A stretch of 64,000 nucleotides of DNA from Bolinopsis microptera (Eukaryota; Ctenophora; Tentaculata; Lobata; Bolinopsidae), in assembly GCF_026151205.1 (NCBI RefSeq), contig NC_087081.1:7373246-7437245 (forward strand), read 5' to 3'. Below the pieces are notes generated by a model that worked only from the letters and a program-made list of their open reading frames with translations, had not been told where the DNA came from and did not search any database. Positions 11,774 to 22,690 of this stretch are shown in pieces. The stretch's first letter is position 1. Each line of letters begins with the position of its first letter. A program made the translations under genes and the position numbers.

Positions 11774-12865
11774 TTGATTTATATATTCTGTAGGTTTTAT
11801 CGTTACGTGATCTTGAAGCATTCTTCTTCTCTGGGTCTAAGATATATTGCAGTACAAATGAAAACTGTTAACTCAGGCACAGGTCAGGGTGACATTCAAG
11901 CACCTCCTGTCTTTAATTTCTGCCTAAACTTTTCTGCATTTCTGGCTGAGACCAACAAGATCATCAGTCAAGGCGCAGTGCTGCAGAAAGAGATGAAGAC
12001 GGTCGAGGAAAAGGTCATTCTGGACACCGATTATGCTGATGACATGGCTATTATGGACAACTCAGGGGAAGGCCTACAGGAATCAACTGATCTATTAGTT
12101 CATTACAGCTCCTACGCTGGGCTCAGAATAAATGCAAAGAAGACCCAATGCATGGCTGTAAGCAAGTGCGCCTCCCAGCGACCTTTCATCAAGGATGATT
12201 GTATTGAGCTGTCGGTTGAGGGTGAACCCGTCGAGCAGGTTAGCAACTTTGTCTACCTGGGTGCAACTATTAGTGGGGATGGGACAATCAACAGAGACCT
12301 GGATGTCCGTATCCAGAAGGCTAATGGCGCCTTTCATCAGCTCTGGAACATTTGGAATAGCAGAACTATAAAGACTCCAACCAAGATCAGGATCTATAGG
12401 GCTGCTGTCCTCACCATCTTGTTGTATGGAGCTGAAGTCTGGAACACCACCAAAAAGCAGATGAAACGTTTCGAGGTTTTCCATCAAACCTCCTTGAGAA
12501 GGATCCTTAGGATTAAATGGTTCTTTCATGTAACCAACGACGAAGTTCTTAGGAGGGCTGGCATCAAGTCAGTTGAGACTTTCATCAGTGCTGCCAGGCT
12601 ACGTTGGTATGGACATGTAGTTAGAATGCCAGACTCTAGACTACCGAGGTTTCTGTTGAACTGGAAGCCAAACTATGGAAAGAGGTCAAGGGGCAGACCC
12701 CGTAAGAACTGGAAGTCCTGCGTACTCGAAGATGCTGCTAAGTTTACAGGTGTTGAAAACATCGACAACGACACAACAGAAGCTTTGGCTACCAACCGAG
12801 TACAGTGGAGACATATGTTACGCCGCCAACGCGATGTGTGTGATGCAGGCCACTCCAACGACTAG
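11774..12865 (+). mobile_element. 5'-truncated non-LTR retrotransposon, RTE/craniofacial-2-like reverse transcriptase
   Basis: The reading frame begins inside the RT palm (SGTGQGDIQAPPVFNF), includes the catalytic box as DTDYADDMAI, then the thumb region (NFVYLGATISGDG, YGAEVWNTTKKQ). It ends with the conserved tail LRWYGHVVRMPDSRLPRF and GKRSRGRPRKNW. Endonuclease and the N-terminal RT motifs are absent, so this is a dead-on-arrival 5' truncation. The frame stays open to the stop at 12865, which suggests a fairly recent insertion. It lies in the putative last SDR intron. The family call is from motif style. Confidence 0.85.
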
Positions 12866-13204
12866 GAGGAGACCTTACCATGTAACATGTATGTAACAAA
12901 TGAAAAAAAGCTGCAATAAGATCTGGAAAGCTATGAAGTAAAACTCTACTTAAACATTTATGTTGTTTTGATTGCATGATTGGTCATTTGTTTTGAATTT
13001 ATGTTCGTTGAAACTTTGTTCTGGTTATTATCAGTTATACTTGTGGTTATCAGTTATGGTAGCCATGCAGTTGTTCACAGTTCAGAATGGTACATCTTAA
13101 ATTCCCTAAAATATTGTTACATTTTTGGGCGTTGTTGTGCTAAAGGCATACTTTTCTGTTGTTATTGCGACTGGTGAAAATTTCTCATCATTCATGGGGT
13201 TTGG

Positions 13205-13250
13205 TTGCGCGGCTCCACTCAATTAATATGTGCAACCTGGAGCCGCGCAA
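13205..13250. other. Perfect 13-bp hairpin
   Basis: TTGCGCGGCTCCA (13205-13217) is the exact reverse complement of TGGAGCCGCGCAA (13238-13250), with a 20-base loop. It is GC-rich in an AT-rich setting and lies about 195 bases before the exon at 13446. Confidence 0.8.
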
Positions 13251-13445
13251 TCCGACTTAACCGAGAACCACTTTGAATTACCAAACCGAACATGCATTAA
13301 ACTAAAGTTCGTTTGAGTAATTGCTGGCCGAAGCTGAATTTCGCTAAAAAAGCTGTAAGATATGTAGCGATTTACAGAGTTTTAAGGTATGCTCATATGT
13401 ATGTTAACATATAGACTAGGTATAATTTGTTGGTTTTATCTACAG

Positions 13446-13538
13446 ATGATGAGAACGATAGAGAACTGGTTTGACGTGAGAGTTGCATACAGACAGATCT
13501 ACCGCCGTAGTGAGCGACCCAATCAGTGGAGCAAATAA
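13446..13538 (+). CDS. Probable terminal exon (phase 0), possibly the last exon of the SDR gene
   Basis: A good acceptor (TTTTATCTACAG) precedes a 31-codon open stretch that starts MMRTIENWFDVRVAYRQ and ends in TAA at 13536-13538. Phase 0 matches the phase-0 donor of the SDR exon at 5842, and no competing plus-strand gene is seen between. If joined, the intron would be 7.6 kb and would contain the opposite-strand PAN/ricin/sushi gene plus two LINE fragments. SDR16C-type proteins usually have more sequence between the two pieces, so an intermediate exon may have been missed, or this exon may belong to another gene. Confidence 0.5.
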   Translation: MMRTIENWFDVRVAYRQIYRRSERPNQWSK

Positions 13539-14167
13539 TTAATTAAGTAAATAATTAGCTAATTATTGGAGTAAATAATTAATTAATTGAATAATTAATT
13601 AATCAATTAAGTAAATAAAGCCTCGCCAACTTGTTCGTGGGAGGTTATTGTGCATTCTAGAGATGACAGATGCATGATTGAAGAATAAGATGATATTACA
13701 GCTGAAATAGCATTATATGAACGAAATGGCAGGATATTAATTCATTCTAACTGTCGATAATTGTAATTAAACAATTTTTCTCCGAATTAAAAAAATGATG
13801 ATCTATTTTTCCCCGAAAAAAAACTGCGTTGTAAAGGGGGAATTATATAGAGGGGGAATACTGTAATAAATATTTTGACAAATTGAAATTGCCATTTATT
13901 TTCAGTATTATTTGTTTTACATTTTAAAAGTACTATGAAATATTTTGAGTCTGATTTTTAAATTATATTAGGATTGAATACAGTACATACAACATAGTTC
14001 TACATAGTTCTACATAGTTAGATTGTCAGAAAATTTTAAAAAATTTCACAAAATTATGTTAATTTATTGTATTTAAGTATTTACTTCTAAGTTCTAGTTC
14101 TACTTGAAATGTAGAAAGATGTAGGTGATAAATTCCAATAAATCTTATTATGCATATATTATAGAAG

Positions 14168-14765
14168 TACTAGAAAGCCCGTGATCACAGGGAGGAAGCT
14201 AATAGTATTCTTTGGCAGTCAGTTTTTATCGCATCAAAAAATTTCTGTCACAACCGAAGATACAGCCGATTAAAATGCATCTCGCACTGAACACAACGTA
14301 ATTGCCACAAAACCGATCAAAATGTCGTTCGCAAATCGTTGCACGTGCACTTGCGCGTTCAACACCGTTACCATGGTTACTATGCAACCTTTTGCTTTTT
14401 ACCTAATTTGCACGTGGGCGGTCGTGTAGACATAATTCTTTGAATTATAATATAGACTAGAAAACCCGTGGTCACAGGGAGAAAGCTGATAGTATTTTTT
14501 GTTAGTAAGTTTAAATCGCGTCAAAAAATATCCTACACAACCGAAGATACAGCCAACTAAAATGTTGCTCGCACTGTACTAAACACAACGTAATATCAAC
14601 AAAACCGATAAAATGCCGTTTTAACAATATTTGCACGTGCACGTGCGTGTAACAACCCTCGTTGCCATGGTTACTTTGCAACCTTTTGCTTTTTACCTAA
14701 TTTGTACGTGGGCGATCGTACAAACATTGTACAAACATTGTACATTGTACGAAGGGAATTCTCTG
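14168..14765 (+). repeat. Two tandem copies of a ~290-bp dispersed repeat
   Basis: Copy 1 starts near 14168 and copy 2 near 14456. Both start ACTAGAAA(G/A)CCCGTG and share CACAACCGAAGATACAGCC, TTGCACGTGCAC and CAACCTTTTGCTTTTTACCT, at roughly 80-85 per cent identity by eye. A truncated third copy of the start lies at 55074-55130. No ORF and no tRNA-like head, so the class is unknown. Confidence 0.7.
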
Positions 14766-15282
14766 AATTATAATTATAAGTAAGATAATATTATATCTTT
14801 ATATATTGAAGAAGTATGAAATTGTTGCTATTCTCGCAATCATAAAAATGGTTCACTGACATGATTGATGGCGGACATGACGAAGATCTGCAATATACTG
14901 TTTCTCTAATCTTCTAATATATAAGATATCGTAAAAAACCTTTTAAAATAAAATAAAAGCTATCAAAAGTTAAAACATAGCAATAAATATACTAATATAG
15001 GCACTATTAATATTATAATAGTCGGATAGATATTCAAGGTTCAAAATTGACAACAATTGATTAATTAATATGTGAACGACCCCTTATGGTAAAGGTAAAA
15101 CGAAATAGTGATGTAATTATAACTTTATAAACAATTCACTGCAGAGTAATTGAAAGTAAGCTGATGATTATAAGAACTGCTACACTGAATCGACATGAGG
15201 ACCCACTGGATGCCACGGTCAGCCCTCCTGAAACGTACAAATTTTTGTTAACCATGAACTTTACTTTTGCATACGAGTGAAC

Positions 15283-15288
15283 TTTATT
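15283..15288 (-). promoter_or_regulatory. Candidate AATAAA signal for the TSP1-ZP gene
   Basis: Minus-strand AATAAA about 215 bases past the ZP stop codon at 15502. A perfect 14-bp palindrome (AAGGACCGGTCCTT, 15459-15472) lies just past the stop. Confidence 0.35.
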
Positions 15289-15501
15289 TTGGTGTTAGAG
15301 TAAAGATGTCTGTGTTGACTCAATGGGTATAGGACAGTACGGTGGATCACATGAACATTAAACGTTTCAAAAGGGAAAACTTAAAACAAGTATACTAGTA
15401 TGCTAATGTTAATCATTGAACTTGATTTCCACTAACCCTCAGTTTGGTTTAACCAAGCAAGGACCGGTCCTTGGAATATGTGGTATTTCGCTTTGTTCCT
15501 A

Positions 15502-17332
15502 TCAACATGCTCTTCTGCAGATCTCTTTACTCTTATTGATTGCGTCTTTGTCGCATATACCGCAACTAAGGGAAATACACAAATAAATTACAATGTTGTT
15601 AGATTTGTGCAACTCAAAAAATTGCGAATATACACAAAATATTATGATTGTCATTATCAAAGAAACAAAATTTGGCACTTTGAAACAAGTACGTTTCTCA
15701 AAATATATCTTAACTGGTAATAACTGGTAATCATTCATTAATTATCATATAATAATAATTACCTAGCCATATCTTTTTTTGATGGGTCGCAAATTGACAC
15801 ATAAACGTGTAGATAAGCAGAATATTGCTGGTTGATGAAGTGGAACGCCTTTATTTTGAATCGTATCTTTGCAATACTGTCCGTCTCAACGTACTCGAAC
15901 GTGGAGTCCATTACATGACACACCTGTAATAGTAATATTAATAGTAAGAGTCAAACCAATAAATATACCTCTCAGAGTAAAATTTACAGTCAAAGTAAGT
16001 TAAGACCAAAGGCCGAGGGGGATGTAAATTTTTAACTTTAAGTTTTCAAAGATCTAAAAGATAACACAACTTAACAATTCTATGTGATGAGAATGAAGTT
16101 GATAAAATGGCAGAAATTGCCCGTCTTTAACGATGTAGTAATTATAGTCTCCACTGTTATCGTCTGCAGCGCTGTCTGTTGCACGGAAATCAATAAGTTC
16201 CAGCCCCAAAGTGTCCATGCCTGATTTTAACAAGGATATCTGAAGAGTGAAGGTTATACCCATGTGAGTATTAATTTATAGCAGAGTCATGGATTATAGT
16301 TTATAAAATTATAAGATGGATAGTTTATAACTATAAGAGATCTTAATGGTGGCCTGAGTGGTATCTATGTAATGGAGGGTCCATGTATATGTAAAACGCT
16401 GCCCCCACCCACTGCAGCCTGCAGCTGAACTTAGTGATATCAATGTAATAGAGGGTTTATGTATTTGTAAAACGCTGCCCCTCCTCCTACCCCCCCCCCC
16501 CCCCCCCCCCCCCGTTATAGTATAACTTTATAATAAATTATTCATCAATATTAATGATATAATGAAAATAGGTGATCTCAAATTCAGAGTATTAAATTAA
16601 AGTAAAAGTAAAGTATTAATTTAAATAATAGTAATTACGGTTAATATTTTATTGTAATACATAAAAGATCACTGATAATGTGATAAAGAAAAAAACCGGT
16701 CGCGGTTGCCAAAATTTACCTATAAATGTTCTTTCGCCAGATTTACCTATCTGCTTATAAGCGCACTGAAAGTCAAACACGATGGATAAGTCTTCATTTT
16801 CAGGTTCTTGTAACACTCCTAGAACCTGAAATTTTAAACATAATCATAAATAATTAAGTGATTAATTTGGAATTACACATGATTACATGTAATACTAATT
16901 ATAGTCCGAAGCGAACCTTATTTGTGTATATGATATGAGTTTCGTTCCATACAGCGGTTGTGCCACAACTACCAATTGGTGCTTCTATTTCTTGAGTGTC
17001 ACCATCAAAAGAGCAATCTGTAGAAATCGATACAATATAATCATCTTCAATGTCATTGTCGCTTTAAAAATAAAAATAGTTAATAAATAGTATAAATAAA
17101 TGAATAATGGATATCAGATAAATTTAGAGAATTAATTACCTGTGCCCTACTGTTATAGAATTGGATGTTTTTTAAATTAACCTGGATCCAAGAGGTGAAG
17201 GCTGAAGTATTCCTTTTTCTTTTTCAAGGAAAGTACCATTGAATTTGCGTTACAGTGCAGTGTTGCAGACTGTTGCTGCAACACTGTTTCGGCCGTTGTT
17301 ATAATTTCACCATCTGGGAGTATTTTTTGGAT
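15502..17332 (-). CDS. Zona pellucida (ZP) domain block, 3' end of a TSP1-ZP gene
   Basis: Minus-strand exons: 17332-17182 (ZP-N start with LHCNANSMVLSLKK), a possible 10-nt microexon 17149-17140, 17061-16917 (IEAPIGSCGTTAVWNETHII), 16825-16747 (LSIVFDFQCAYKQI, optionally 27 nt longer at a second donor), one unplaced exon, about 16239-16066 (ISLLKSGMDTLGLEL, RATDS, YYIVKDG), 15923-15763 (IRFKIKAFHF, YLHVYVSICDPSKK) and 15565-15502 (SCGICDKDA, stop). Phases join except around the unplaced exon. ZP domains polymerise into extracellular filaments or matrices. The protein ends shortly after the ZP cysteines (ICRRAC), with no transmembrane helix or GPI tail, so a secreted matrix protein is likely. 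In the exon near 16239 two cysteines expected in ZP-C (around FRATD and KDGQ) are missing. TSP1 exons lie upstream on the same strand. Confidence 0.75.
16361..16513 (+). repeat. ~73-bp duplication and poly-C run in a ZP intron
   Basis: Two copies of a segment ending TGTAAAACGCTGCCCC (about 16361-16413 and 16434-16483), followed by 24 consecutive C (16490-16513). This lies where one ZP exon could not be placed. Confidence 0.75.
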
Positions 17333-17797
17333 CTAGGTAAACTATAGGTAAAAATATAATATTAATCATAAGCTAAAATGTACTAATCTTTGTATTCTAA
17401 ATGGGGAAAAAGAAGAAACATTGTCAGTCAGTCGAGAAAATTGTCAGTCAGGCTATATGGCAGCTTTGTAGATGTTGTGACTATGCTAGTAGTGGTCCCA
17501 GGCTTGCGACTGGAATTGCGGTGTTAAATCGATTAATTCAGGATCTAATTCAGATCAAATCATTCAAAACCACGATATTCTCATTATATAAATATCGCTT
17601 TAGATTGAATTCAAGACCGGTCTACAATCACTATAGTCTATAACTAGCCTATAACAAATTTTCTCACAATAACCAGTTGCATGATCTCAAAACAGTGCGG
17701 TAGCAGTTTTACTTTTAAGCTTATAGTTATATTACAGGTAAACCCCAAACTATAAGTGACACGGCTGAGGATTACAGTTGCTAACATTAATTATAGC

Positions 17798-17888
17798 TCA
17801 ACCCTCACAGGCATCTCCAGGTGGTGGGTCAGTGTAGGTTCCTTAGTTCACAGCGTGAACGGTGAGTAGGAAGCCCAGTTGCCATGAA
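17798..17888 (-). pseudogene. Decayed TSP1 exon
   Basis: After an acceptor (CTGCAG at 17889) the minus strand reads HGNWASYSPF in the phase used by the intact TSP1 exon at 18840. In another frame it reads YTDPPPGDACEG, the usual TSP1 second half. The middle, with the CS..C..G and R.R.C core, is lost and stops intervene. It is a relic of a third TSP1 module of the TSP1-ZP gene. Confidence 0.55.
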
Positions 17889-18669
17889 CTGCAGAATCGG
17901 GAATTATCCTTGACCCAAATTTCGCTGTTTTTACTGAATTTTTGACCAGTGACCAATCAGTGAGGTCGGTGAGAATGACACAAGTCGCCATCAAGGTACT
18001 GGAAGCAGTCTATTCGGAGAAAACTTTGATGCAATGAAAAATTTGAATATGGCCTACCGGTATAGTAGGACATATTCGAAATCGAATGCTTTCCGCAACC
18101 CAAATTTCATTGTTTTGACTGAATTTTTCTTGAATGACCATCTTACAGGATATAACTGAGAATGGCACAAGACACGATTGAGGTACTTGAATTTCTAGTC
18201 CCAAAGAAATTTTTGATAAACGAAAAATCATCAGAAAAAACGGATAATCATCAGAATAGAAAGTAAGGGGAAATTTTGAATTTAATTATTATATTAGGGG
18301 ACATTAGAACTTTGGAATATCAATTTAGAACTTTGGAATATCAACTTAGAACTTTGGAATATCAACTTAGAACTTTGGAATATCAACTTTCATTATAAAT
18401 TTGTCCTGTTTATTTGTTCATGGTTTGTACGTTATCAGCATCTTACTGAAATCGAGAAGGTTTGTCCTTTCAGTTTCACTGCTTTATTTTGATAACTTCG
18501 ATTTTATTCATGCAACTAATCAAAAAGAGAGAATTTGTTTTTTAGGAGTAGACTGGCAGAAAGAAAATCACAGAAAAAGCCCAGTAGAATAACGTTTCAT
18601 ACAAGTTTTAGAAATAAGCACATTATAAATTATTAAACATATATGTGTATATAAACATAAACACATTAC
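17889..18669. other. Intron with diverged direct repeats
   Basis: A roughly 150-bp unit (17915-18060) with CCCAAATTTC and ACTGAATTTTT is repeated at 18095-18245 in diverged form. A 21-bp unit (AGAACTTTGGAATATCAA core) is repeated four times at 18303-18388. No coding exon seen. Confidence 0.55.
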
Positions 18670-18840
18670 TTGAACACGCTTGAGTATTGCAGTCCCGAAC
18701 CTCATCCCCCTCCCCCGCACACTCATCTCCCCCATTAACTGGTACAGGGTTAGTACAGGCCCTAGTTCGGGTCTGAGTTCCACTTTCACATTCTTTAGAA
18801 CATTCACCCCAATCTCCGTAGTCAGTCCAACCACCGTGTA
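18670..18840 (-). CDS. Thrombospondin type-1 exon (intact, 1-1 phase)
   Basis: A 171-nt exon with acceptor TATTTCAG and donor GTAATG reads HGGWTDYGDWGECSKECESG, then TQTRTRACTNPVPVNGGDEC, then EVRDCNTQACS. All six TSP1 cysteines and the W/R ladder are present. It starts and ends in phase 1, the usual symmetric TSP1 exon. Same strand as the ZP exons 1.3 kb downstream. The joining exon was not found, so membership of one gene is inferred. TSP1 modules bind glycosaminoglycans and matrix proteins. Confidence 0.82.
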
Positions 18841-18847
18841 CTGAAAT

Positions 18848-19439
18848 AAGGGAGGATCAGAGGAGGATAAGAGGAGGATCATAGGAGGATCAGAGGAGGA
18901 TCAGAGGAGGATCAGAGGAGGATCAGAGGAGGATCAGAGGAGGATCAGAGGAGGATCATAGGAGGATCAGAGGAGGATCAGAGGAGGATCAGAGGAGGAT
19001 CAGAGGAGGATCAGAGGAGGATCAGAGGAGGATCAGAGGAGCTGATCAGAGGAGGATCAGAGGAGGATCAGAGGAGGATCAGAGAAGGATCAGAGGAGGA
19101 TCAGAGGAGGATCAGAGGAGGATCAGAGGAGGATCAGAGGAGGATCAGAGGAGCTGATCAGAGGAGGATCAGAGGAGGATCAGAGGAGGATCAGAGAAGG
19201 ATCAGAGGAGGATCAGAGGAGGATCAGAGGAGGATCAGAGGAGGATCAGAGGAGGATCATAGGAGGATCAGAGGAGGATCAGAGGAGGATCAGAGGAGGA
19301 TCAGAGGAGCTGATCAGAGGAGGATCAGAGGAGGATCAGAGGAGGATCAGAGAAGGATCAGAGGAGGATCAGAGGAGGATCAGAGGAGGATCAGAGGAGG
19401 ATCAGAGGAGGATCAGAGGAGGATCAGAGGAGGATCAGA
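18848..19439 (+). repeat. 11-bp satellite (AGGAGGATCAG)n
   Basis: About 54 units of AGGAGGATCAG with sporadic variants (GAGCTGATCAG near 19040, 19152 and 19308; AGAAGG; ATAGG). The array begins only a few bases from the acceptor of the TSP1 exon ending at 18840. Every unit carries a GATC. Confidence 0.95.
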
Positions 19440-20369
19440 TTGGAGCTTGTCTAATGTCTATATCTCTAGCTCTTTACACTCCAGATTCACGGAGATGAAA
19501 TCTCCTTTTACAACCATCGGTATACCCGAGATTTTCCATATTTATGCTGTATTTTCTCCGTTGATTAATTCAGTCGAAACTGAGGAAATATTAAAATATG
19601 AAAATTATACTTTGCCACAGTTACTTATGGTAGCTTTCAGAAGAAAAACTTCGCAATTGTTTTTGCCTTGAAAAGTGTCCTGTTACTTTCACAATAAATG
19701 ATTTCGGGATCGAAAGGTTAGTTGCTTGTAATTAGTAATACAATATTTTCTGTTAGTAGAGCGAAGCTGAAATATGAATGTGTCAGTGCAGGTGACCATT
19801 TGCAGTTATTCGGAAGTTTCAACGTGTCATAGCAAAAGTAAGGGAGAGAAACAATTGTAACAAACTTTTAAAAAGGGTAATTAGAGATACACTACAGTGC
19901 ACCGTGGTTGGATTATTAATACAGGAACTGTTTATTAAGTGGGACAAACAGCGGGATCATGGAGGATAGTTTATAAAATTTTGGAATCAGGTGAGTCGAA
20001 AACATTAATTATATTTGGTTAGCTGAAACAATATCATTTTATTCTCAACAGTCAACACTCTAGCTGTGATGGGTCGGATTAGGAAATGTGCAGGAACATC
20101 GGGATTTGAGAAAGACGGGCTGATAATTTGTTGACTGATCTCAAGAGGATGGTAAAAAGGTAAAAATGATAAACGAAATTACTTGCATTGTCTACACATA
20201 ACAATTCATATTTAATCATTCAATAAAATTATCTGACGCATCAAAAGGAAAACAGTAGACTAAAAATAATTTTTCTTTAAAATTGACCCACAAAAACAAC
20301 CTAAATCTAACTCCGCCTAGTACGCACAAGTGTAGTTCGAGTAAAAGTACCTCTTTAAAGTAAAGTAAC
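19440..20369. other. No gene seen between the 11-bp satellite and the lectin gene
   Basis: Unique AT-rich sequence; small ORFs at 19447-19671 have no family features. Part should be the 3' UTR of the minus-strand lectin gene. Confidence 0.5.
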
Positions 20370-21443
20370 TCAGTAAACACTTGTAGAGCAAGCTGCATCT
20401 GGACACATGCAAGCAAAAGGACGTTCCCTCGACAGGAAGGAATCATCCCACCTCCCATTGATCCTGGAGAAAGCCACCGCTTGCTGCTCTCCGCTCTTCC
20501 TGACCCAATTATCCGGCTGTCTCTTGTAGTCCCACGGTGGGGACCACAGCAGAGGACTCCCGTCATGATGCTGCCACTCTTCTGTTCCAACACCGTTCAC
20601 ATCCATCACCTCGCGTGTCCCTATCCAGATCCAGTTGGTATCGTTCCATCTCTTCACGTCCACCTCCTCTCCCATCATCAGCTGAGCAGCCTTATCAAGG
20701 TCCTCATTCTCCTCCTTGCTGTTGACTATAGCCATGCTTAGACCAAAGGATTCGCACATACTCCGGGCTTGCTCCCACTTGACGTGTTTCTTTATAACGA
20801 TGTACTTGCCGCAGTAGTTGCACGCGTAAGGCATGGTTTTGTACTGCAAACTGTCGTCCCACTCACCAGACTTGCTCAGAGACACTTTGTCTTGGAAGAT
20901 TGGGGATTTTTTGTCTTTAGCTCCGTCCGGCATCTTCTTTTGCCAGTTCCACCACACTGGTTCCGAGCTGTCTATCCATTTCCACTCAGATGGCACGAAA
21001 AACTTGTCTCCTACTTTCTTCTTGTCCTGTTTGATGTCGTTGTTGATTGTCTTCTCCAGTCCGAGCCACACCCAGTTGTTTCTGTTATACTTCTTTCCCA
21101 CCCTCTTCACTCCGAACCCCAACTTCATCAACGTAACCAAGTCCTTGTTCTCCTCTTCTGTCTTTACAGTTGCCATGGAGCCCTTGACTCTGAGTGTCAT
21201 GGGTAGTGTGATGTTCTGACATGAGTCCTTGGCATCGTACCAGTCCTTCCAAGTTTTATAAAGTATGTACCTGCATGTAGCTACCACATCTTGGTTTTGC
21301 AGGGCTTTGGAGAACTTCTTGGCGTTGAGAGCAACAGGCTGGTTGAGGATGAAAGTTGCATCCTCTCCGTACACTCCTTCGTCTTGACTGTTCACAACTA
21401 CTGATACAGCTAGTATCAGAGTCACGGATAGAAGCAGCTTCAT
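20370..21443 (-). CDS. Secreted protein with two C-type lectin-like domains, single exon
   Basis: 357 aa from the ATG at 21441-21443; the frame is open further upstream, but the signal peptide starts here (MKLLLSVTLILAVSVVVNSQ). Residues 56-211 form CTLD1 (CRYILYKTWKDWYDAKDSC, WVWLG, GEWDDS, PYACNYC). Residues 212-348 form CTLD2 (YIVIKKHVKWEQARSMC, WIWIG, WQHHDGSP, RQPDNW, GRWDDS, PFACMC). CTLD2 keeps QPD (309-311) and a WND-like WDD, so calcium-dependent galactose-type sugar binding is possible; CTLD1 lacks a clear EPN or QPD. No TM helix: a secreted lectin, plausibly for recognition or matrix. The gene is intronless and lies inside the intron between two TSP1 exons on the same strand. Four CACGTG-bearing repeats lie about 390 bases upstream of the start. 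Confidence 0.92.
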   Translation of the reverse strand: MKLLLSVTLILAVSVVVNSQDEGVYGEDATFILNQPVALNAKKFSKALQNQDVVATCRYILYKTWKDWYDAKDSCQNITLPMTLRVKGSMATVKTEEENKDLVTLMKLGFGVKRVGKKYNRNNWVWLGLEKTINNDIKQDKKKVGDKFFVPSEWKWIDSSEPVWWNWQKKMPDGAKDKKSPIFQDKVSLSKSGEWDDSLQYKTMPYACNYCGKYIVIKKHVKWEQARSMCESFGLSMAIVNSKEENEDLDKAAQLMMGEEVDVKRWNDTNWIWIGTREVMDVNGVGTEEWQHHDGSPLLWSPPWDYKRQPDNWVRKSGEQQAVAFSRINGRWDDSFLSRERPFACMCPDAACSTSVY

Positions 21444-21830
21444 CCTGCATAAGTGTATAGCAATTATAATTGATTGATTAATTAATCTTATATAATTAAC
21501 TGTAATTAACTTATTTATTGTTATATATAGCAATTATAGTTGTTATAATTTACTTTTATGAAAGCAATCTAAAATATAATCCACTACAAAATGATCGATA
21601 TAAAACTGAAATTATCTGACTGAACTGTAAATAATATTATCAATATGCGCCACGCTCTGCCACACACCACATTAAACCACTTGCAGCTCAAAGCTACCAC
21701 TTGAACAACGACCCCGCAGTAGCAATTAAACTAAACTCATTCTGTTAAATTTTGTTTATCCACTAAAGTGGCTGGTGACCGTGGAGGGTACTAGCTTACT
21801 AGTAGTTTGGTGAGGAAGTCCTTTATAACC

Positions 21831-21908
21831 TAACACGTGGGTAATCAAGGGTAACACGTGGGTAACGAAGGGTAACACGTGGGTAACCAAGGGTAACACG
21901 TGGGTAAG
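21831..21908. repeat. Four tandem ~23-bp units each with a CACGTG E-box
   Basis: The unit core is GGGTAACACGTGGGTAA, repeated four times with one- or two-base variants. CACGTG is the canonical E-box for Myc/USF/MITF-class bHLH-Zip factors. It lies 5' of the lectin gene that starts at 21443, so it could act as an upstream element, but this is inference. Confidence 0.8.
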
Positions 21909-22690
21909 GTCTGGCCCCCAGCAAAAGTTGTGGGTTTATGTTTTCCAGCTGTTTTTAGATATTAACAATAGTTGGGAGTATGTCATTGTTATTGTAATCT
22001 TATATCCGTTATGTGCAGATGTTAATTAATTTATAGGGCTGGTTCACACTGATGTTAGGTACGTTTTGATCATTTTGATGGGATCACAATTATTACTTAA
22101 AATTAATTCATGGCTTCAATGTTAACTAAAACTTTTATAATTCGAGACTCAACATTTTGGGGTGTCATCTTTATTCCATCGAGTAAAAATAAAGGTTTAC
22201 TCTAACAAAAGCCATAACCGACTAAGGATATTGGCCTACCGATATTTGCGCCCATTTCTCACACCTTAACAGGCCATTTACAGGTTCCCAATCAGTGACG
22301 TGATCTGATTCGTCATGTCAGGTTCGTCAAGTCAGATTCTCTCTAAGTTATCAAAAAGCCAAACAACCGTTTGTCGCACGAAACATATGCGAAATCAAGT
22401 AAAAATGACGAAGAAACCATCTCAATCATAATGTCTGTGAATGAAGTTACCGTCCAGAAACACCATTTGGGTGCGGTGTGTTAACAAAAGTCCTCCCACT
22501 CCTCATACAACCGTGTGTCAGCTCGGAAAATGCAAAGAAGAAATTATTACTCGTTAAACATGACTAGGAGGCAGGAGACACGGCGTCTATATGATTATAA
22601 TATTTTAATATGATAATATAACATAATCATTATAATTTGAATCGTAACCAGTAATTTTAACTATTGCCACACTTTCCACTGGATGTGCAA
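21909..22690. other. No gene seen
   Basis: Unique intronic sequence between the E-box repeat and the 74-bp satellite; no ORF and no exon signature. Confidence 0.5.

Noticed and set aside
12095-12529. 144-codon minus-strand ORF
   Set aside because: Shadow of the RTE-like reverse transcriptase on the plus strand.
18568-18882. 104-codon minus-strand ORF
   Set aside because: Out-of-frame reading of the TSP1 exon; the cysteine-rich TSP1 frame is the coding one.
20769-21219. Plus-strand ORFs of 128-145 codons
   Set aside because: Antisense shadows of the two-domain C-type lectin gene.
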